Shown here piece after piece: positions 27,554-36,058 of a stretch of 64,000 nt of DNA. Below the pieces are notes generated by a model. It was not told the DNA's origin. It was given only the letters and a program-made list of their open reading frames with translations, and did not search any database. Origin of the DNA: Nitrospirillum amazonense (lineage in GTDB: Bacteria > Pseudomonadota > Alphaproteobacteria > Azospirillales > Azospirillaceae); assembly GCF_007828035.1 (NCBI RefSeq), contig NZ_VITV01000009.1:124001-188000 (forward strand), in the 5' to 3' direction. The position numbers and the translations under genes are program-made. How positions within the stretch are numbered: the stretch's first letter is position 1; every line of letters starts with the position of its first letter.

Positions 27554-30500
27554 TTGCCAGCCCACTACCTGAAGCTGCACGGCAAAGGCCTGCGCGCCCG
27601 GCTGCAAATCCTGCTGCTGGTGGTGGTGGCGCCCCTCACGGCCCTGTCCATCGCCGACTACGGCGCCCGGCGGTCGGAAGCCGTTGCCGGCGCCCAGGCC
27701 CAGGCGCTGGGCCTGGCACACGCGGTGGCGGGGCAGCAGGCGATGTTGATCGCCCAGGCCCGCCATATCGCGGACACCCTGGCCGGCGAAAGCGCGCGCC
27801 TGCCGCTTGAGGAGTGTGTGCAGGACGCGCGGCTGATGAAGGCGGCCCATCCCTGGATCACCAACGTCAACCTGATGGGACCGGACGGCCAGGCCTTCTG
27901 CTCTTCCTCCGGCCCCCCCTTCCAGAGCTTTGGCGATCGCGACTATTTCCAGACCCTGATCAAGACCGGCCAGCCCACCATCAGCGATTTCCTGATCGGC
28001 CGCACCTCCGGCCAGCCGGTGATGGTGGTGGCGCAGATGCAGGCCACCCCCAAGGGCGACGTCGCCCGGGTGGCCAGCACCGCCATCAGCCTGCAATGGC
28101 TGGAGGACATGGGCCGGCAGCTGGTGGAGAAGCGGCACGCCGTGTTCCTGGCCGTGGACCGCCACGGCCATATCCTGGCGCGATACCCGGAAGCCGGTGC
28201 CGAGGTGGGGGATGGCGATCGTCGCTCGCCCTTGATCGGCGCCATGCTGGCCACGCCGGACGGCAACGCGGACACGGTCGATTTGCATGGCGAGGGCCGG
28301 CTGTTCGGCATCGCCAGCGTGGGGGATACCGGTGCCCGCGTGGCCGTCGGCCTGTCCAAGGCCGAAGTGCTGGCCGCCGCCAACATCGATTTCCGCCGCA
28401 ACCTGGTGGTGGTTCTGGCCGTCACCCTGCTGGCCTTCGCCCTGGGGGTGGCGGGGCTGGAGCTGTCGGTCCTGCGCTGGCTGCGCGCCCTGGGCGACGC
28501 GGCGCAGCGCATCGCCGCCGGCGACCGCGCCATCCACATCGACAGCCCCGGCAGCGGGCCGGAGCTGGAGGCCGTAGCCCAAGCCTTCAACGCCATGGCC
28601 GACGCCGTCGCCCGGCAGGAGCAGGAACTGGTGGCGCGGGAGGAGCGTTTCCGCGACCTGACGGAGGTGTCGACCGACTGGTACTGGGAAACGGACGAGA
28701 CCCACCGCCTGACCTACATCTCCGACGGGGTGCAGTTCGTGGGCATCGACATGACCCAGCTGCTGGGCCGCACCCGGCGCGAGCTGTCGGCCGATGCCGA
28801 CGCCGCTCACTGGGTGACCTACGAAGGCTTCCTCAACACCCGCACCCCCTTCCGCGACTTCACTTATTCCGTGCCCGGACCGGACGGCCAAGTCCGACAC
28901 GTGGAAATCTCCGGCCGGCCCTATTATGCGCCCGATGGTCGCTTTCGCGGTTTTCGCGGGGTGGGACGCAACATCACGCCCTTGGTGGAGGCGCGCCAGC
29001 ATCTGCAGGAACGCGACAGGCTGCTGACCACCATCCTGGAATCCATCGACCAAGGCATCGTCGCCTTCGACGCCCAGCTGCGCCTGTCCATCCGCAACCG
29101 CCATTTCCTGGACCTGATGGGGCTGAAGGCAGATGACTGCCCGCCTGGCCTGCCCCTGGGGGAGGTCGAGCCCTTGCTGAAGGATGGCGCCGCCGACCCG
29201 CTGGCGGGGGTGCGATCACCGGAACCCATGACCTATGAGCTGACACAGGCCGATGGCAGCACGCTGGAGGCGCGGGCCATCCCCATGCCTGGCGGCGGTT
29301 TCGTCGTCAGCTATATGGACATGACGCTGCAACGGCGGCAGGTCAGCGACCTGATCGACGCGCGCGACCGCCTGGCGGCACAGGCGCGCGAACTGCGCAC
29401 CCTGGCGGAGGAGCTGGACGCAGCCCGCCGCGCCGCCGAGGCGGCCAACGCCGCCAAGTCGGACTTCCTGGCCAACATGAGCCATGAGATCCGTACGCCC
29501 ATGAACGGGGTCATGGGCATGGTGCAGCTGCTGCTGGATAGCCCGCTGACCGCCGACCAGGCGACTTACGCCGCCATCATCCGCGACAGCGCCGACGCCC
29601 TGCTGTCCATCATCAACGACATACTGGACATCTCGAAGCTGGAAGCGGGGCGGGTGGAGCTGGAGGAGGTGCCCTTCGCCCTATCCGACGTCACCGCCGG
29701 CGTGCTGGCCATCCTGGAGCCCCGCGCCCGCGACAAGGGCATCCGGCTGGAAACGATGGTGGTGGGGGGCGCCCCCGGCCTTTACCGGGGCGACCCGTTC
29801 CGCCTGCGCCAGGTCCTGCTGAACCTGGTGGGCAACGCCGTGAAGTTCACGGAGAGGGGATCGGTCACGCTGGAGGTGGAGGTGGGCATCGCCAAGGACG
29901 GCCTGGTGCCGCTGCACTTTGCCGTGCGCGACACTGGCATCGGCATCAGTGCGCCAGCCCAGGCGCAGCTGTTCCGCAAGTTCGGGCAGGCCGACACCTC
30001 CATCTCCCGCCGCTTCGGCGGGTCGGGCCTGGGCTTGGCCATTTCCCAGCGGCTGGTGGCGCTCATGGGTGGGGCCATCACCCTGGATAGCACGCTGAAT
30101 CAGGGCAGCACCTTCGCCTTCACCGTGCGCCTGCCGCCGGCGCGCGCCAAGGATATGCCCAAGGCGCAGGCCCTGCCCCCGATACAGGGATCGCAACCGG
30201 CTTCGCCCTCGCGCCCCAGCCGATCGACCAAACCCATCCGGCCCGGCCTGCCCACCGGCAACGGCGCCCGGCTGCTGGTGGTGGACGACAACTTCATCAA
30301 TCAGACGGTCGCCCGAACCATGCTGGAGAAGCTGGGCTATCGTGTCACCCTGGCCGGCGACGCCCGCACGGCCCTGGATCTTTACGGGCGCGAGACCTTC
30401 CACGCCGTGCTGATGGACATACAGATGCCGGAGATGGATGGGGTACAGGCCACCCAGCACATCCGCGACATCCAGGAAAGGACAGGGCGGCCGCGCACCC

Positions 30501-31108
30501 CCGTCATCGCCATGACGGCCAACGCCATGGCCGGCATGCGCGAGGAATATCTGGCCGCCGGCATGGACGACTATATCGCCAAACCTTTCGCCCTGCCCAA
30601 CCTGGCCACCACCGTGGCGCGCTGGGTGGCGGCGGGCGGGCCGATCAAGGACAGTGTGGAAGCGGCCATTCCCGCCGCTTCAACCCCAGTACCGCGCCCG
30701 GTATCGACTTCACCGGCGCCGGTTCCGTCAGCACCGGCGGCCGGTCCACCGGTGCTGGATCCGGCCCCCCTGCGCCAGTTGGCGGAGCTGTTGGACACCG
30801 ACACCCTGGCCGACCTAGTCATGTCATCGGTGAACGAATGCGAGGCACGGGTGGCGTCGCTGGAGACCCTGGCGGCCACCAGCGACACCGACGCCATGGC
30901 CAGGGCCGCCCACACCCTTATCGCCACGGCGGGCGATATGGGGTTGCGCCAGATGCAGGCAATGGCCACCCGCATCCAGGCCTGCGCGCGCGCCGGCGAT
31001 GCGGATGAGTGCCGGCCCGAAATCGCCGCCCTGGTGGCGGCCTTGCCCGCCAGCCTGGCCGCAGTGGCCGCCGTGCTGAAGCCGCTGCTGAAAAGGAACG
31101 AAGGGTAA
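27554..31108 (+). CDS. Hybrid sensor histidine kinase (dCACHE-HAMP-PAS-PAS-HisKA-HATPase-REC-HPT)
   Basis: This 1184-residue hybrid kinase starts at a TTG preceded by GGAAAGG; no ATG lies near. TM1 is at about residues 18-35. A double-CACHE-like periplasmic domain runs to about 275, TM2 ([18 protein letters not shown]) is near 285, and HAMP is at about 305-355. PAS domains are near 370-475 and 490-595, followed by a coiled coil. HisKA has [19 protein letters not shown]; HATPase has [18 protein letters not shown] and GGSGLGLAI. The receiver has [14 protein letters not shown] with phospho-Asp in [12 protein letters not shown]. The C-terminal HPT-like domain contains [13 protein letters not shown]; His is kept but the usual KGSA-type residues differ. 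The likely input is a small periplasmic ligand; the partner regulator is not visible. Confidence 0.93.
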   Translation: MPAHYLKLHGKGLRARLQILLLVVVAPLTALSIADYGARRSEAVAGAQAQALGLAHAVAGQQAMLIAQARHIADTLAGESARLPLEECVQDARLMKAAHPWITNVNLMGPDGQAFCSSSGPPFQSFGDRDYFQTLIKTGQPTISDFLIGRTSGQPVMVVAQMQATPKGDVARVASTAISLQWLEDMGRQLVEKRHAVFLAVDRHGHILARYPEAGAEVGDGDRRSPLIGAMLATPDGNADTVDLHGEGRLFGIASVGDTGARVAVGLSKAEVLAAANIDFRRNLVVVLAVTLLAFALGVAGLELSVLRWLRALGDAAQRIAAGDRAIHIDSPGSGPELEAVAQAFNAMADAVARQEQELVAREERFRDLTEVSTDWYWETDETHRLTYISDGVQFVGIDMTQLLGRTRRELSADADAAHWVTYEGFLNTRTPFRDFTYSVPGPDGQVRHVEISGRPYYAPDGRFRGFRGVGRNITPLVEARQHLQERDRLLTTILESIDQGIVAFDAQLRLSIRNRHFLDLMGLKADDCPPGLPLGEVEPLLKDGAADPLAGVRSPEPMTYELTQADGSTLEARAIPMPGGGFVVSYMDMTLQRRQVSDLIDARDRLAAQARELRTLAEELDAARRAAEAANAAKSDFLANMSHEIRTPMNGVMGMVQLLLDSPLTADQATYAAIIRDSADALLSIINDILDISKLEAGRVELEEVPFALSDVTAGVLAILEPRARDKGIRLETMVVGGAPGLYRGDPFRLRQVLLNLVGNAVKFTERGSVTLEVEVGIAKDGLVPLHFAVRDTGIGISAPAQAQLFRKFGQADTSISRRFGGSGLGLAISQRLVALMGGAITLDSTLNQGSTFAFTVRLPPARAKDMPKAQALPPIQGSQPASPSRPSRSTKPIRPGLPTGNGARLLVVDDNFINQTVARTMLEKLGYRVTLAGDARTALDLYGRETFHAVLMDIQMPEMDGVQATQHIRDIQERTGRPRTPVIAMTANAMAGMREEYLAAGMDDYIAKPFALPNLATTVARWVAAGGPIKDSVEAAIPAASTPVPRPVSTSPAPVPSAPAAGPPVLDPAPLRQLAELLDTDTLADLVMSSVNECEARVASLETLAATSDTDAMARAAHTLIATAGDMGLRQMQAMATRIQACARAGDADECRPEIAALVAALPASLAAVAAVLKPLLKRNEG

Positions 31109-31148
31109 TACCAAACCGCGTTGGGTTGGACTCACCGCAGCTTGGTAT
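31108..31148. repeat. Inverted repeat between convergent genes
   Basis: ATACCAA (31108-31114) pairs with TTGGTAT (31142-31148) across the short gap between the hybrid kinase and the Anbu gene. The arm begins on the last base of the kinase stop codon. It may be a bidirectional terminator or an interspersed palindrome. Confidence 0.45.
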
Positions 31149-31162
31149 AGGCCCGCGGCGCC

Positions 31163-31918
31163 TTATCCCTGGCGCTCACCCGCCCACCATTCGTCCGCCG
31201 TGGGCAGGGTGCCGTAGCTTTGGCGCAGGGCGTTGGACCAATGGTCGCGCACATGCTGGAAATAGCTGTCGGTCTCGGTGATGCGGCGGTGGATGCGCAG
31301 TTGCAGGTCATCGCGATGGTAGACCGCGAGGTCGATGGGCATGCCGACAGACAGGTTGCTGCGCAGGGTGCTGTCCATGGAGACCAGCACCAGCTTCACC
31401 CCGTCCTGCACCGGCGTGTCGAAAGAGACGACACGATCCAGGATGGGCTTGCCGTACTTGTGCTCCCCAATCTGCAAGTAGGGCGTTTCGGGCGTCGCCT
31501 CGATAAAGTTGCCGGGCGAATAAATCTGGAACAGGCGCATGCCCCGGCCCCGGATCTGCCCCCCCAGCAGGAAGGACGCGTCGAAGCCCACGCCCTGCGC
31601 CTTCATGGCCAGGCCGTCGCTGTTATAGACATCGCGGATGGCGGCACCGACCAGCTGCGCGGCGCGGAACATGGACGGGACGGTGGCCAGCGTTTCCGGA
31701 TCGGCGTCGCCGATGGAAACGCCTTCCTGCAGGCGGTTCACCACCGACTGGCTGATGGACAGGTTGCCCGCCGTCAGCAGGACCATGCAGCGCTCACCCG
31801 GGGTTTCGAACCGGTGCATCTTGCAAAAGGTGGAGATGTTGTCGACACCCGCGTTGGTGCGGGTGTCGGAGAGCATCACCAGCCCAGCCTTCAGGAACAG
31901 GGCGACGCAATAGGTCAT
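31163..31918 (-). CDS. Anbu proteasome-like peptidase homologue
   Basis: This 251-residue protein belongs to the bacterial ancestral-beta-subunit (Anbu) family, related to HslV and the 20S proteasome. After Met it begins TYCVALFLKAGLVMLSDTRTNAG, giving an N-terminal Thr nucleophile and the conserved SDTRTNAG stretch. GFDASFLLGGQI and LVLVSMDSTLRSNLSVG continue the Ntn-hydrolase fold. The ATG at 31918 is fixed by the need for Thr at position 2 and follows GAGG; the longer frame to 32074 is not used. The upstream alpha-E and ATP-grasp genes are classic Anbu neighbours. Known Anbu proteins form open helical rings, and their proteolytic role is unsettled. The 226 bp before it hold two hairpins. 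Confidence 0.9.
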   Translation of the reverse strand: MTYCVALFLKAGLVMLSDTRTNAGVDNISTFCKMHRFETPGERCMVLLTAGNLSISQSVVNRLQEGVSIGDADPETLATVPSMFRAAQLVGAAIRDVYNSDGLAMKAQGVGFDASFLLGGQIRGRGMRLFQIYSPGNFIEATPETPYLQIGEHKYGKPILDRVVSFDTPVQDGVKLVLVSMDSTLRSNLSVGMPIDLAVYHRDDLQLRIHRRITETDSYFQHVRDHWSNALRQSYGTLPTADEWWAGERQG

Positions 31919-31941
31919 CTTCAGGCCTCGACATGCGGGAC

Positions 31942-31960
31942 GCCGCCCTTGACGGGCGGC
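31942..31960 (-). promoter_or_regulatory. Hairpin in the Anbu 5' leader
   Basis: GCCGCCC (31942-31948) pairs with GGGCGGC (31954-31960) around 5 nt. It lies 23 bp upstream of the Anbu start codon on its transcript and may modulate its expression. Confidence 0.35.
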
Positions 31961-32093
31961 TTTCTTCCTCAAGTGGGGGATGGGCGCCTTCACGGACAGG
32001 GCCCTATCCCCATGCCCCGTCATACCGCGAAACCGGCCGCCACCACCAGGGGTGCGCACGTTAAGTATTGGCAACCGCCCGGAAACGCAACGA

Positions 32094-32135
32094 ATGGATC
32101 CGGCCCCGGGTTAGGTCCCCGGCGTCCGGATCCAT
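32094..32135 (-). terminator. Hairpin between the alpha-E and Anbu genes
   Basis: Perfect 10-bp arms ATGGATCCGG / CCGGATCCAT enclose an inner CCGGG / CCCGG stem. The hairpin lies 9 bp after the alpha-E stop. The following minus-strand sequence is only moderately T-rich, so it could be a partial terminator separating Anbu from the two upstream genes. Confidence 0.5.
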
Positions 32136-32144
32136 CGCGGCAGT

Positions 32145-33095
32145 TCAGCGGACGTTGAGATAGAAGCCGCTGATCTCCTGCCCCAGGCGCAACATGTCGT
32201 CGATGAACTGCGTCACGTATTCGTGCAGGCCGAACTGGAAGATGTCCTCCACCCGGCCATAGCGCAGCCTGGCGTGGATCTCGCCCGCCAGGCGGTGGCA
32301 CTCGCCCCGCTGGCCGCCATAGCGCACGGCCAGGGCCTCCAGCAGGTCCACCACATGGGCCAGGCAAGCCACCAGGGACCGGGGCATTTCCGGCCGCAGG
32401 ATCAGCAACTCCGCGATCAGCCAGGGCTTCAGCCGGTCATGATAGACCCAGTGATAGCTGCGCAGGGCGGAGACAGCCCGCAGGATGCTCTGCCACTGAT
32501 AATAATCCAGCACCCCGCCCACGCCCTCATGATCCGGCAGCAGGACATGATACTTGACGTCCAGGATGCGGGCGGTGTTGTCCGCCCGTTCCAGCAGCGT
32601 GCCCAGATGGGTGAACAGATAGCCGTCGTTGCGCAGCATGGTGTTGGCGTAGCTGCCGCAGAACAGCAGGGAACGCTGGACCACCCAGTCCATCAGCCCG
32701 GGAAGGCTGTCCGCCGCCAGGCGGTCGGCCTTCAGGGCCCGGGTCTGCTGCCAGGTCTCGTTCAGCGCCTCCCACGTGTCCACGGTCAGGGCGGTGCGCA
32801 CCGCCCGGCCGTTGCGGCGGGCGGTTTCGATGCAGGACACGATGCTGGACGGGTTTTCCGGGTCCAGCACCAGGTAGTCCAACACCAGGGAAGGCACGAT
32901 CTCCCCATGCTTGGCGAGGTAGCCCGGCTCCGTCCCCGCCGCCACCAGGGTGGAGCGCCATTCGTTGCCCGGATTGTCCAGGGACAGCGACATGTTGGAC
33001 ATGCGGTTGCCCACCTGCACCAGGCGCGCGACGCTGGCCGCCCGTTCCATATAGCGGGCCAGCCAGAACAGTCCGTCTGCGGTACGGCTCAGCAT
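32145..33095 (-). CDS. Alpha-E domain protein (DUF403)
   Basis: This 316-residue, mostly helical protein starts MLSRTADGLFWLARYMERAASVARLVQ, the usual opening of DUF403/alpha-E proteins. The histidine- and tyrosine-rich middle (YHVLLPDHEGVGG, SYHWVYHDRLKPWL) is also typical. The family regularly accompanies circularly permuted ATP-grasp, transglutaminase-like and Anbu proteins in what is thought to be a peptide-tagging or peptide-synthesis system; no reaction is established for alpha-E itself. It starts 3 bp after the ATP-grasp stop, so the two are an operon. The length is normal. Confidence 0.92.
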   Translation of the reverse strand: MLSRTADGLFWLARYMERAASVARLVQVGNRMSNMSLSLDNPGNEWRSTLVAAGTEPGYLAKHGEIVPSLVLDYLVLDPENPSSIVSCIETARRNGRAVRTALTVDTWEALNETWQQTRALKADRLAADSLPGLMDWVVQRSLLFCGSYANTMLRNDGYLFTHLGTLLERADNTARILDVKYHVLLPDHEGVGGVLDYYQWQSILRAVSALRSYHWVYHDRLKPWLIAELLILRPEMPRSLVACLAHVVDLLEALAVRYGGQRGECHRLAGEIHARLRYGRVEDIFQFGLHEYVTQFIDDMLRLGQEISGFYLNVR

Positions 33096-33098
33096 TCG

Positions 33099-34520
33099 TC
33101 AGCGCTCCAGTACCCAGGTGTCTTTGGTGCCGCCGCCCTGGCTGGAATTCACCACCAGGGAGCCCTCGCGCAGGGCCACGCGGGTGAGCCCGCCGGGCAC
33201 CACCCGGATCTCCCGCCCGCTCAGTACGAAAGGCCGCAGGTCGACATGGCGGGGGGCGATCCCCTGCTCGACGAAGGTGGGGCAGGTGGACAGCGCCAGC
33301 GTCGGCTGGGCGATGTAGTCGGCCGGCCGCGCCTTGATGCGGTCGGCGAACACCGCGCGGTCGGCGGCGGTGGACTGCGGCCCGATCAGCATGCCGTAGC
33401 CGCCAGACCCGCGCGTCTCCTTCACCACCAGTTCGTGCAGATGCTCCAGCACGTACTTGCGGTCGTCGTCCCGTTCGCAGAGATAGGTGGGGACGTTCAA
33501 CAGGATGGGTTCTTCCCCAAGGTAGAAGCGGATCATTTCGGGAACGAAAGGATAGATCGCCTTGTCGTCCGCGATGCCGGTGCCGACGGCGTTGGCCAGG
33601 GTGACCCGGCCGGCGCGGTAGGCCGCGAACAGGCCGGGAACGCCCAAGGCGCTGTCGGGCCGGAAGGTCCGCGGGTCCAGGTAATCATCGTCGATGCGGC
33701 GGTACAGCACGTCCACCCGCTTCGGCCCCTGGGTGGTGCGCATGTAGACGAAGCCCTCGTCCACGAACAGGTCGCCGCCCTCCACCAGTTCCACGCCCAT
33801 CTCATCGGCCAGGAACGAGTGTTCGTAATAGGCGCTGTTGTAAGACCCGGGCGTCAGCACCGCCACGGTCGGCGCGTCGCGGCAGGCGGGCGGCGCAACC
33901 GACTTCAGCGTGTCCAGCAGGTCTTCCGGATAATGGGAGACGGGCGCCAGCTTGTGCATGCCGCAGAGGTCGGGCAGCAGGCGCAGCATGGCCTCGCGGT
34001 TCTCCAGCATATAGGAGACGCCGGACGGAGTGCGGCAATTGTCTTCCAGCACATAGAAATTGTCCGCATCCAGTCGGACGATATCGATGCCGGCCACATG
34101 GGTGTAAGCGCCGGCGGGGGGCAGGAAGCCCTGCATCTCGGGCCGGAAGCTTTCGTTCCCCAGCACCATGCGCTCCGGCACCTTGCCCGCGCGCAGGATG
34201 TGGCGTTCGCCGTAGACATCGGCCAGGAAGGCGTTCAGCGCCTTCACCCGCTGGTGCAGGCCCAGCGACAGCCTGTCCCATTCGGCCCGCGCCAGCACGC
34301 GGGGAATGATGTCGAAGGGGATCAACCGTTCCGGATCCCCGCCTTCCGTGTACACCGCGAAGGTGATGCCCACGCGCCGGAACAGCGTCTCCGCCTCGCG
34401 GCGCTTCAGTTCCAGTTTGTCGGACGGCATTTCGCGCAGCCATCGTTCGATGTCCGCATACGGGCCGCGCACCTCATCCGACATGCCCATTTCATTGAAT
34501 GGACCGTCTGCTTTCGCCAT
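33099..34520 (-). CDS. Circularly permuted ATP-grasp protein (DUF404/DUF407)
   Basis: This protein of about 473 residues belongs to the circularly permuted type-2 ATP-grasp family, predicted to ligate an amine to a carboxylate, probably in peptide bond formation. Recognisable stretches are NAFLADVYGERHILRAGKVPE, DIVRLDADNFYVLEDNCRTPSGVSY, VAVLTPGSYNSAYYEH, DVLYRRIDDDYLDP, VVKETRGSGGYGMLIGP and NSSQGGGTKDTWVLER near the C-terminus. I chose the ATG at 34520 because GGGAAGGGG precedes it; an ATG at 34535 has no such box. It is the first gene of the ATP-grasp / alpha-E / Anbu group. The transglutaminase-like gene often present in such clusters is not beside it. Confidence 0.92.
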   Translation of the reverse strand: MAKADGPFNEMGMSDEVRGPYADIERWLREMPSDKLELKRREAETLFRRVGITFAVYTEGGDPERLIPFDIIPRVLARAEWDRLSLGLHQRVKALNAFLADVYGERHILRAGKVPERMVLGNESFRPEMQGFLPPAGAYTHVAGIDIVRLDADNFYVLEDNCRTPSGVSYMLENREAMLRLLPDLCGMHKLAPVSHYPEDLLDTLKSVAPPACRDAPTVAVLTPGSYNSAYYEHSFLADEMGVELVEGGDLFVDEGFVYMRTTQGPKRVDVLYRRIDDDYLDPRTFRPDSALGVPGLFAAYRAGRVTLANAVGTGIADDKAIYPFVPEMIRFYLGEEPILLNVPTYLCERDDDRKYVLEHLHELVVKETRGSGGYGMLIGPQSTAADRAVFADRIKARPADYIAQPTLALSTCPTFVEQGIAPRHVDLRPFVLSGREIRVVPGGLTRVALREGSLVVNSSQGGGTKDTWVLER

Positions 34521-34921
34521 AAACCCCTTCCCCATCGGTAGGCCCGACTGATTGGTTGAGCAAGAGCCACGCCAACTCGGCCTAGGCTAGGAACTGCCCA
34601 GGAAATATGCGTTCCGCCAAGGACGCAAAAGCATGGGCGCCCAATGCGCAGGCAACCGCCCGCCGTTTATCGCCCATAAATTGTGCAGATGCTCTTACAG
34701 CCCTGGCGTCCGCCCGATGCGGACCCCCAATGCGAACCGTTGCGGCGATATGATCACGGGTTTCCTCCTCAACCGCGCGCCGGCCGGCCTGGCAACCAAA
34801 AGGCGCGCTTATCCTTGTCTGCCTTCAATCGAACAGGCCCTGCGCCAGGTCAAGACCCGGCCAGGACAGTCAAAAGAAGTTCATTTGAGTGAACAGGGTT
34901 TCAACCGCCGGCTTCTATCGC
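34521..34921. other. Intergenic stretch without a supported gene
   Basis: About 400 bp separate the ATP-grasp start from the LysR stop. Base composition is more even than in the genes. It should hold the promoter of the ATP-grasp operon; I see a small GGCCTAGGC-type dyad near 34580 but no clear promoter, RNA or gene. A 110-codon plus-strand frame here has no protein-like features. Confidence 0.5.
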
Positions 34922-35812
34922 TTAAGCCAAGTCCCGGCGGCCCATTTCGTCTAGAAAGGCGCTAGCCGCGCGGCTTAGCCCACGATCGGCATGACGCACC
35001 AAAGTAAAGGCGCGCGGGGCCAAGGCCAGCGGCACGGGATGCAGCAGCCCCACCTCGATGCTGCCGCTGGCGACGGAGGCCGACAGCGCGGCCGCGCCGC
35101 CGCCTGCCTCCACCGCCGCCCGTACCGCCTCGTTCGAGGGCAGTTCCAGCGCGATGCGCAACCGGGCGGTATCCACACCCAGGGCCGCCAGGGCCGCCAG
35201 GAAGGCGGAGCGGGTGCCCGAGCCCTGTTCCCGCATGATCCAAGGCGTCTCAGGCAGGTCGGACGGCGCCACCGTCTCACGGAAGGCCCAGGGATGATGC
35301 GGGGCGACCACCACCACCAGCTGGTCCAGCGCCACCTGATGGGCGGACAGGTCGGGACTGTCCACCGCGCCCTCGACGAAGCCCAGGTCGGCTGTGCCAT
35401 CCAGCACGGCGGCCGCCACCTGCGCCGTGTTGCCGATGGTGAGGTCCAGGTCCACGCCCGGATGCCGATCGCGGAAGGTCACCAGGTGGCGCGGCAGCCA
35501 ATAGCTGGCGATGGTCTGGCTGGCCTGCACGCGCAACTGCCCGCGCTGCAGGCCCGACAGTTCGGCCAGCGCCCGTTCGGCCATGTCGGCCCGGGCCAGC
35601 ACGGCCTTTGCCTCCGCCAGGAACAGGCGGCCGGCCTCCGTCAGGGTGATGCCGCGGCCCACGCGGTTGAACAGGGCCGTCTGGTAGCGATCCTCCAGCG
35701 CCGCGACGGCGGCGCTGGCCGCCGATTGCGCCAGATTCAGGGCGCGCGCCGCCTGGGTCACGTGCTGACGTTCCGCCACCGCCACGAAGATGCGCAACTG
35801 TTCCAGGGTCAA
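34922..35812 (-). CDS. LysR-family regulator, YeiE-like
   Basis: This 296-residue LysR protein has an N-terminal helix-turn-helix (VAERQHVTQAARALNLAQSAASAAVAALE). Its substrate domain carries the markers of the YeiE group: ASQTIASYWLPRHLV, DLTIGNTAQVAAAVLDGTADLGFVEG and PWIMREQGSGTRSAF. The only usable start is a TTG at 35812, because an in-frame stop lies six codons upstream. YeiE proteins in enterics control sulfite-related genes and sit next to yeiH; here a YeiH-type transporter is encoded at 40878-41912, with two permease genes between. It diverges from those permeases across about 250 bp. Confidence 0.88.
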   Translation of the reverse strand: MTLEQLRIFVAVAERQHVTQAARALNLAQSAASAAVAALEDRYQTALFNRVGRGITLTEAGRLFLAEAKAVLARADMAERALAELSGLQRGQLRVQASQTIASYWLPRHLVTFRDRHPGVDLDLTIGNTAQVAAAVLDGTADLGFVEGAVDSPDLSAHQVALDQLVVVVAPHHPWAFRETVAPSDLPETPWIMREQGSGTRSAFLAALAALGVDTARLRIALELPSNEAVRAAVEAGGGAAALSASVASGSIEVGLLHPVPLALAPRAFTLVRHADRGLSRAASAFLDEMGRRDLA

Positions 35813-36058
35813 GGGATGGGCCCGCCGTCAGGTACCGCCCGGAGCGGCGGCGTCGCCGCCACTGTAGCGCAGGCGAAGGGCACGCGGCATCATTGTCCGG
35901 AAGCGGGCAACCAGGCTGTCCGGAAACGGACAAGGCGCGGTTCCGGACAGCGCCCCAAGGCCCCGGCGTCAAGCGATCCCAAGGGCTTAAGCGGTGGTCC
36001 GCCCTTTGCTTGCGGGCGCGACGGCCCCGCAAACGGGGTGGGGAACAGGGAAGCGACC

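Noticed and set aside
31163-34520. Actinobacterial-type Pup-proteasome locus
   Set aside because: There is no separate alpha/beta subunit pair, Pup, PafA or Mpa. The peptidase is Anbu type and the ligase is a circularly permuted ATP-grasp.
34633-34965. Possible 110-codon gene before the ATP-grasp operon
   Set aside because: There is no ribosome-binding site, no domain-like composition, and its end runs into the LysR gene on the other strand.
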